Shown here one piece after another: positions 4,740 to 7,013 of a stretch of 7,013 bases of DNA. The notes under the pieces were generated by a model. That model worked only from the letters and a program-made list of their open reading frames with translations, was not told the DNA's origin and ran no database searches. The DNA is from VRUE01 sp035698885 (GTDB lineage Bacteria; Actinomycetota; Thermoleophilia; Solirubrobacterales; 70-9), in assembly GCA_035698885.1 (NCBI GenBank), contig DASSBJ010000063.1, positions 1-7,013 on the forward strand, written 5' to 3'. Each line of letters opens with the position of its first letter. The stretch's first letter is position 1. Made by a program: the position numbers and the translations under genes.

Positions 4740-6563
4740 GACGCGGGCGCCCTGGCGGGCGGCCTTCTGACGCCTCGTCTTCTCGAGCTCGACCTTGCGC
4801 AGGCGGACCGACTCGGGCGTCACTTCGACGCACTCGTCCTCGCGCAGGAACTCCAGCGCCGCTTCCAGCGAGAGTCGTTTGGGCGGCTCGAGGCGGACCA
4901 GGATGTCGGCGCTGGCGGCGCGCACGTTGGTCTGGTGCTTCTCCTTGATCGCGTTGACGTCGAGGTCGTCCGAGCGGGCGTTCTCTCCGATCACCATCCC
5001 CTCGTAGACCTCCTCGCCGGGGCCGATGAACAGCGTGCCGCGATCCTGCAGGTTCATCAGCGCGTGGCTGGCGCTGGAGCCGCGGCGGTCGGCCACGAGC
5101 GAACCGGTCGGGCGGGTCCGCAGCTCCCCCGCCCAGGGCTCCCAGCGGTCGAAGACGTGGTGCATGATCCCCGCGCCGCGGGTCTCGGTGAGGAACTCGG
5201 TGCGCAGGCCGATCAGGCCGCGGGCCGGGACGAGGTAGTCCATCCGCACCCAGCCGGTCGAGTGGTTGACCATGTGGTCGAGGCGGCCCTTGCGGCCGGC
5301 CAGCAGCTGGGTGATCGCGCCGACGTGGTCCTCGGGGACGTCGATCGCCAGCCGTTCGACCGGCTCGTGGGTCTTGCCGTCGACCTCGCGCGTGATCACC
5401 CGCGGCTGGCCCGCGGTCAGCTCGAAGCCCTCGCGGCGCATCATCTCCAGCAGCACGACCAGCTGCAGCTCGCCGCGGCCCTGCACCTCCCAGGCGTCGG
5501 GGCGCTCGGTGTCCCTGACCCGGATCGAGACGTTGCCGACCAGCTCGGCGTCGAGCCGCGAGCGGATCTGGCGCGCGGTCAGCTTCTTGCCCTCGGTCCC
5601 GGCCAGCGGCGAGGTGTTGATCCCGACGACCATCGAGAGCGAGGGTTCGTCGACCGCGATCACCGGCAGCGGCCGCGGGTCCTCGGGGTCGGCGAGCGTC
5701 TCGCCGATCGTCACCTCTGGCAGCCCGGCGACGGCGATGATCTCCCCCGGCCCGGCCTCCTCGGCGGGAACTCGCTGCAGGGCCTCGGTCACGTAGAGCT
5801 CGGAGATGCTGGCCCGCTCGATGCTGCCGTCGGCGCGGCACCAGGCGATCGGCTGGCCGTTGCGCACCTTCCCGTGGCGCACCCGGCAGAGCGCCAGGCG
5901 GCCGACGTAGGCGTCGGCGTCGAGGTTGGTGACGAGAGCCTGGAAGGGGTGGTCGGGGTCGTATTCGGGCGCCGGGATGCGCTCCAGCATCAGGTCCATC
6001 AGCGGCTGCAGGTCGGTTCCCTCGGCTCCTTCTTCGAGCGCCGCCCAGCCGGCTTTGGCGTTGGTGTAGACGATCGGGAAGTCGACCTGCTCGTCATCGG
6101 CGTCGAGGTCGAGGAAGAGCTCGTAGACCTCGTCGACGACCTCGGCGATCCGCGCGTCCGGGCGGTCGACCTTGTTGACGACGAGGATCGTCGGCAGCTT
6201 CGCCTCCAGCGCCTTGCGCAGCACGAAGCGGGTCTGCGGCAGCGGCCCCTCGGATGCGTCGACCAGCAGCAGCACGCCGTCGACCATCGTCAGCCCGCGC
6301 TCGACCTCGCCGCCGAAATCGGCGTGGCCCGGCGTGTCGATGATGTTGAGCTTCACGCCGTCGTAGTCGACGGTGGTGTTCTTGGCGAGGATCGTGATCC
6401 CCTTCTCGCGCTCGAGGTCCATCGAGTCCATCACCCGCTCGGCGACGTCCTGGCCCTTGCGGAAGGCGCCGCTCTGCCACAGCATCGCGTCGACGAGCGT
6501 CGTCTTCCCATGGTCGACATGGGCGATGATGGCAATGTTCCTGAGGTCGTCTCGGGTCTTCAT
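4734..6563 (-). CDS. typA: Ribosome-associated translational GTPase TypA/BipA
   Basis: 609 residues, matching the roughly 610 usual for TypA. It is a soluble EF-G-like GTPase that binds the 70S ribosome and supports ribosome assembly and growth under cold and other stresses. The GTPase domain (about 1-195) has G1 AHVDHGKTT (14-22), G2 Thr57 in EREKGITILAK, G3 DTPGH (76-80) and G4 NKVD (130-133). G5 is near TNAKAGW (167-173). Next come a beta-barrel domain II, EF-G III/V-like domains (RGELQLVVLLEMMRREG) and the TypA-specific C-terminal domain (MVNHSTGWVRMDYLVPARGLIG; ENARSDDLDVN). Domain IV of EF-G is absent, as expected. I chose ATG at 6561-6563 because MKTRDDLRNIAIIAHVDHGK fits family N-termini. 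A TTG four codons upstream (6573-6575) is less likely. Neither start has a Shine-Dalgarno sequence. The csp gene lies upstream on the same strand, behind a terminator. Confidence 0.96.
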   Translation of the reverse strand: MKTRDDLRNIAIIAHVDHGKTTLVDAMLWQSGAFRKGQDVAERVMDSMDLEREKGITILAKNTTVDYDGVKLNIIDTPGHADFGGEVERGLTMVDGVLLLVDASEGPLPQTRFVLRKALEAKLPTILVVNKVDRPDARIAEVVDEVYELFLDLDADDEQVDFPIVYTNAKAGWAALEEGAEGTDLQPLMDLMLERIPAPEYDPDHPFQALVTNLDADAYVGRLALCRVRHGKVRNGQPIAWCRADGSIERASISELYVTEALQRVPAEEAGPGEIIAVAGLPEVTIGETLADPEDPRPLPVIAVDEPSLSMVVGINTSPLAGTEGKKLTARQIRSRLDAELVGNVSIRVRDTERPDAWEVQGRGELQLVVLLEMMRREGFELTAGQPRVITREVDGKTHEPVERLAIDVPEDHVGAITQLLAGRKGRLDHMVNHSTGWVRMDYLVPARGLIGLRTEFLTETRGAGIMHHVFDRWEPWAGELRTRPTGSLVADRRGSSASHALMNLQDRGTLFIGPGEEVYEGMVIGENARSDDLDVNAIKEKHQTNVRAASADILVRLEPPKRLSLEAALEFLREDECVEVTPESVRLRKVELEKTRRQKAARQGARVA

Positions 6564-6580
6564 GGCGGGTGGCAAAGCAT

Positions 6581-6607
6581 AAAAAGGGCCCGCCGCGAGG
6601 CGGGCCC
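6581..6607 (-). terminator. Intrinsic terminator of the cold-shock gene
   Basis: Read on the minus strand, GGGCCCGCC, loop TCGC and GGCGGGCCC form a perfect 9-bp stem, followed directly by TTTTT (6585-6581). It lies 23 nt after the stop of the cold-shock gene and 17 nt before the typA ATG. This is the one textbook stem-plus-T-run terminator in the window. It implies that typA is mostly transcribed from its own promoter. Confidence 0.9.
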
Positions 6608-6630
6608 CGTCAAGCCGATGAGCTCCGCGA

Positions 6631-6837
6631 CTACGCGGTCTGCTGCACCTGCGCAGCGGCCGGGCCCTTGGGGCCTTCTTCGGACTCGTAGCTCACTTTC
6701 GAACCCTCGGTCAGGGACTTGAAGCCCTCGCCGAGGATCGCGCTGTGGTGGACGAAGACGTCCTTCGAGCCGTCATCGGGCGTGATGAACCCGTAGCCCT
6801 TGTCGTCGCTGAACCACTTGACAGTTCCAGTTGGCAT
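6631..6837 (-). CDS. cspA: Cold-shock domain protein, CspA family (68 aa)
   Basis: A single S1/OB-fold cold-shock domain that binds single-stranded RNA and DNA. Such proteins act as RNA chaperones that keep mRNA unfolded, often in the cold or in stationary phase. RNP1 is KGYGFI (13-18) and RNP2 is VFVHHS (27-32). The other usual base-stacking aromatics are present: Trp8, Phe9, Phe28 and Phe39. The length of 68 residues is normal. The C-terminal end has GPKGPAAAQV, the usual last strand of the domain. The ATG at 6835-6837 has GGAGG (minus strand, 6849-6845) 7 nt upstream, the strongest ribosome binding site in the window. A hairpin lies just upstream of that site, and a strong terminator follows the gene. 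Its neighbour typA is also linked to cold growth in other bacteria. Which paralogue this is, and whether it is cold-induced, cannot be told from sequence. Confidence 0.96.
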   Translation of the reverse strand: MPTGTVKWFSDDKGYGFITPDDGSKDVFVHHSAILGEGFKSLTEGSKVSYESEEGPKGPAAAQVQQTA

Positions 6838-7013
6838 TCAATTGCCTCCACTTCATGTGCTGCGAACGCGGCACATGCGGTGAAGCAACGACGCGAGCGC
6901 TAGACACAACTTTTGCCGGATCTTCCGGCCTAACGCGGGGACCGTAGCAGGGTCGGGCGATGCGGCGCGGACTTACGTTGCCGCCAGGGGCCCGATGGCT
7001 TGCGGTGCGCCTT
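6838..7013 (-). other. Gene-free leader and upstream region of the cold-shock gene
   Basis: I see no coding region I can support. On the minus strand it holds, nearest the gene, the GGAGG ribosome binding site, the hairpin at 6854-6877, and an inverted repeat GCCGGA-TCT-TCCGGC at 6915-6929 (plus-strand reading). The inverted repeat is next to TTTT only on its 5' side in plus-strand reading, so it is not a terminator on either strand. A lone TAnnnT box (TACGGT on the minus strand, 6946-6941) would give a leader of roughly 95-100 nt, but it has no matching -35. The promoter is therefore undecided. Confidence 0.5.
6854..6877 (-). promoter_or_regulatory. Hairpin in the cold-shock gene leader, just upstream of its ribosome binding site
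   Basis: CATGTGC (6854-6860) and GCACATG (6871-6877) are perfect 7-bp inverted arms around 10 nt. Within the loop a further two G-C pairs can form after one mismatch. CTT (6851-6853) and AAG (6883-6885) could extend the base across a bulge. The base of the stem is only 4 nt upstream of the GGAGG ribosome binding site. Cold-shock mRNAs in other bacteria carry structured leaders that sense temperature. A similar role here is inferred. Confidence 0.45.

Noticed and set aside
6573..6575. TTG as an alternative typA start.
   Set aside because: It has no ribosome binding site and adds MPPA before a normal TypA N-terminus. ATG at 6563 gives the usual family start.
4935..6722. A 595-codon plus-strand open frame opposite typA.
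   Set aside because: The composition (V, D, L, R, G repeats) is typical of antisense of a GC-rich gene. TypA on the other strand has every family motif.
6915..6929. GCCGGA-TCT-TCCGGC next to TTTT as a terminator.
   Set aside because: The T-run is 5' of the stem on the plus strand and becomes AAAA after the stem on the minus strand, so neither strand has stem followed by T-run.
6995..7013. ATG at 6995 preceded by AGGGG as the start of a new plus-strand gene.
   Set aside because: Only six codons are visible before the window ends, so there is nothing to support a coding call.
1..7013. A defence island, toxin-antitoxin pair, phage remnant or other new multi-gene system.
   Set aside because: All larger genes are recognisable housekeeping or metabolic types with uniform codon use. 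The only unassigned genes are two small proteins, which alone do not justify a system claim.

Overview
The window reads as a stretch of ordinary chromosome from a GC-rich actinobacterium. Third codon positions are almost all G or C, GTG starts are used, and the promoter candidates have TAnnnT -10 boxes placed for leaderless or near-leaderless transcripts. Gene content and protein style (a HrdB/SigA-like sigma factor, a PilT ATPase, small unnamed proteins with RRGExPLDVEAEV motifs) suggest Thermoleophilia (Solirubrobacterales-like). That placement is an inference from memory of the families, not a computed result. I see no transposase, integrase, CRISPR array, tRNA or rRNA.

Layout. 1-603 (+) is the 3' part of a primary sigma factor gene (rpoD/sigA), cut by the window edge. 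After 33 nt, 637-1743 (+) encodes a PilT-type pilus retraction ATPase. Its stop codon shares a CTAG palindrome with the stop of a convergent two-gene minus-strand unit: 2087-2536 (149 aa, one N-terminal membrane segment and two copies of a 31-residue motif), followed 11 nt later by 1740-2075 (111 aa, very acidic). Neither product is recognised. A divergent 85-bp region holds a clean TetR-type operator palindrome. Across it lies 2622-3851 (+), an MCAD-like acyl-CoA dehydrogenase, followed by a strong UNCG-capped hairpin. Next is a promoter that appears to give a leaderless transcript for 3945-4730 (+), a six-segment membrane protein with a polyproline tail.

That gene runs tail-to-tail, 3 nt apart, into 4734-6563 (-), typA/bipA, a ribosome-associated GTPase. 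Upstream of typA on the same strand are a canonical intrinsic terminator and 6631-6837 (-), a 68-aa cold-shock protein with a structured leader. 6838-7013 has no supportable gene.

Functionally the genes are mostly independent housekeeping or accessory functions: transcription initiation, surface motility or pili, fatty-acid beta-oxidation, and stress or cold translation (TypA next to Csp is a sensible pairing). I do not find convincing evidence for a new multi-gene system. The items most worth checking are the palindrome shared by the acyl-CoA dehydrogenase and the small-membrane-protein operon, the duplicated motif in the 149-aa protein, the leaderless promoters, and the palindromes that combine stop codons or ribosome binding sites with hairpins.
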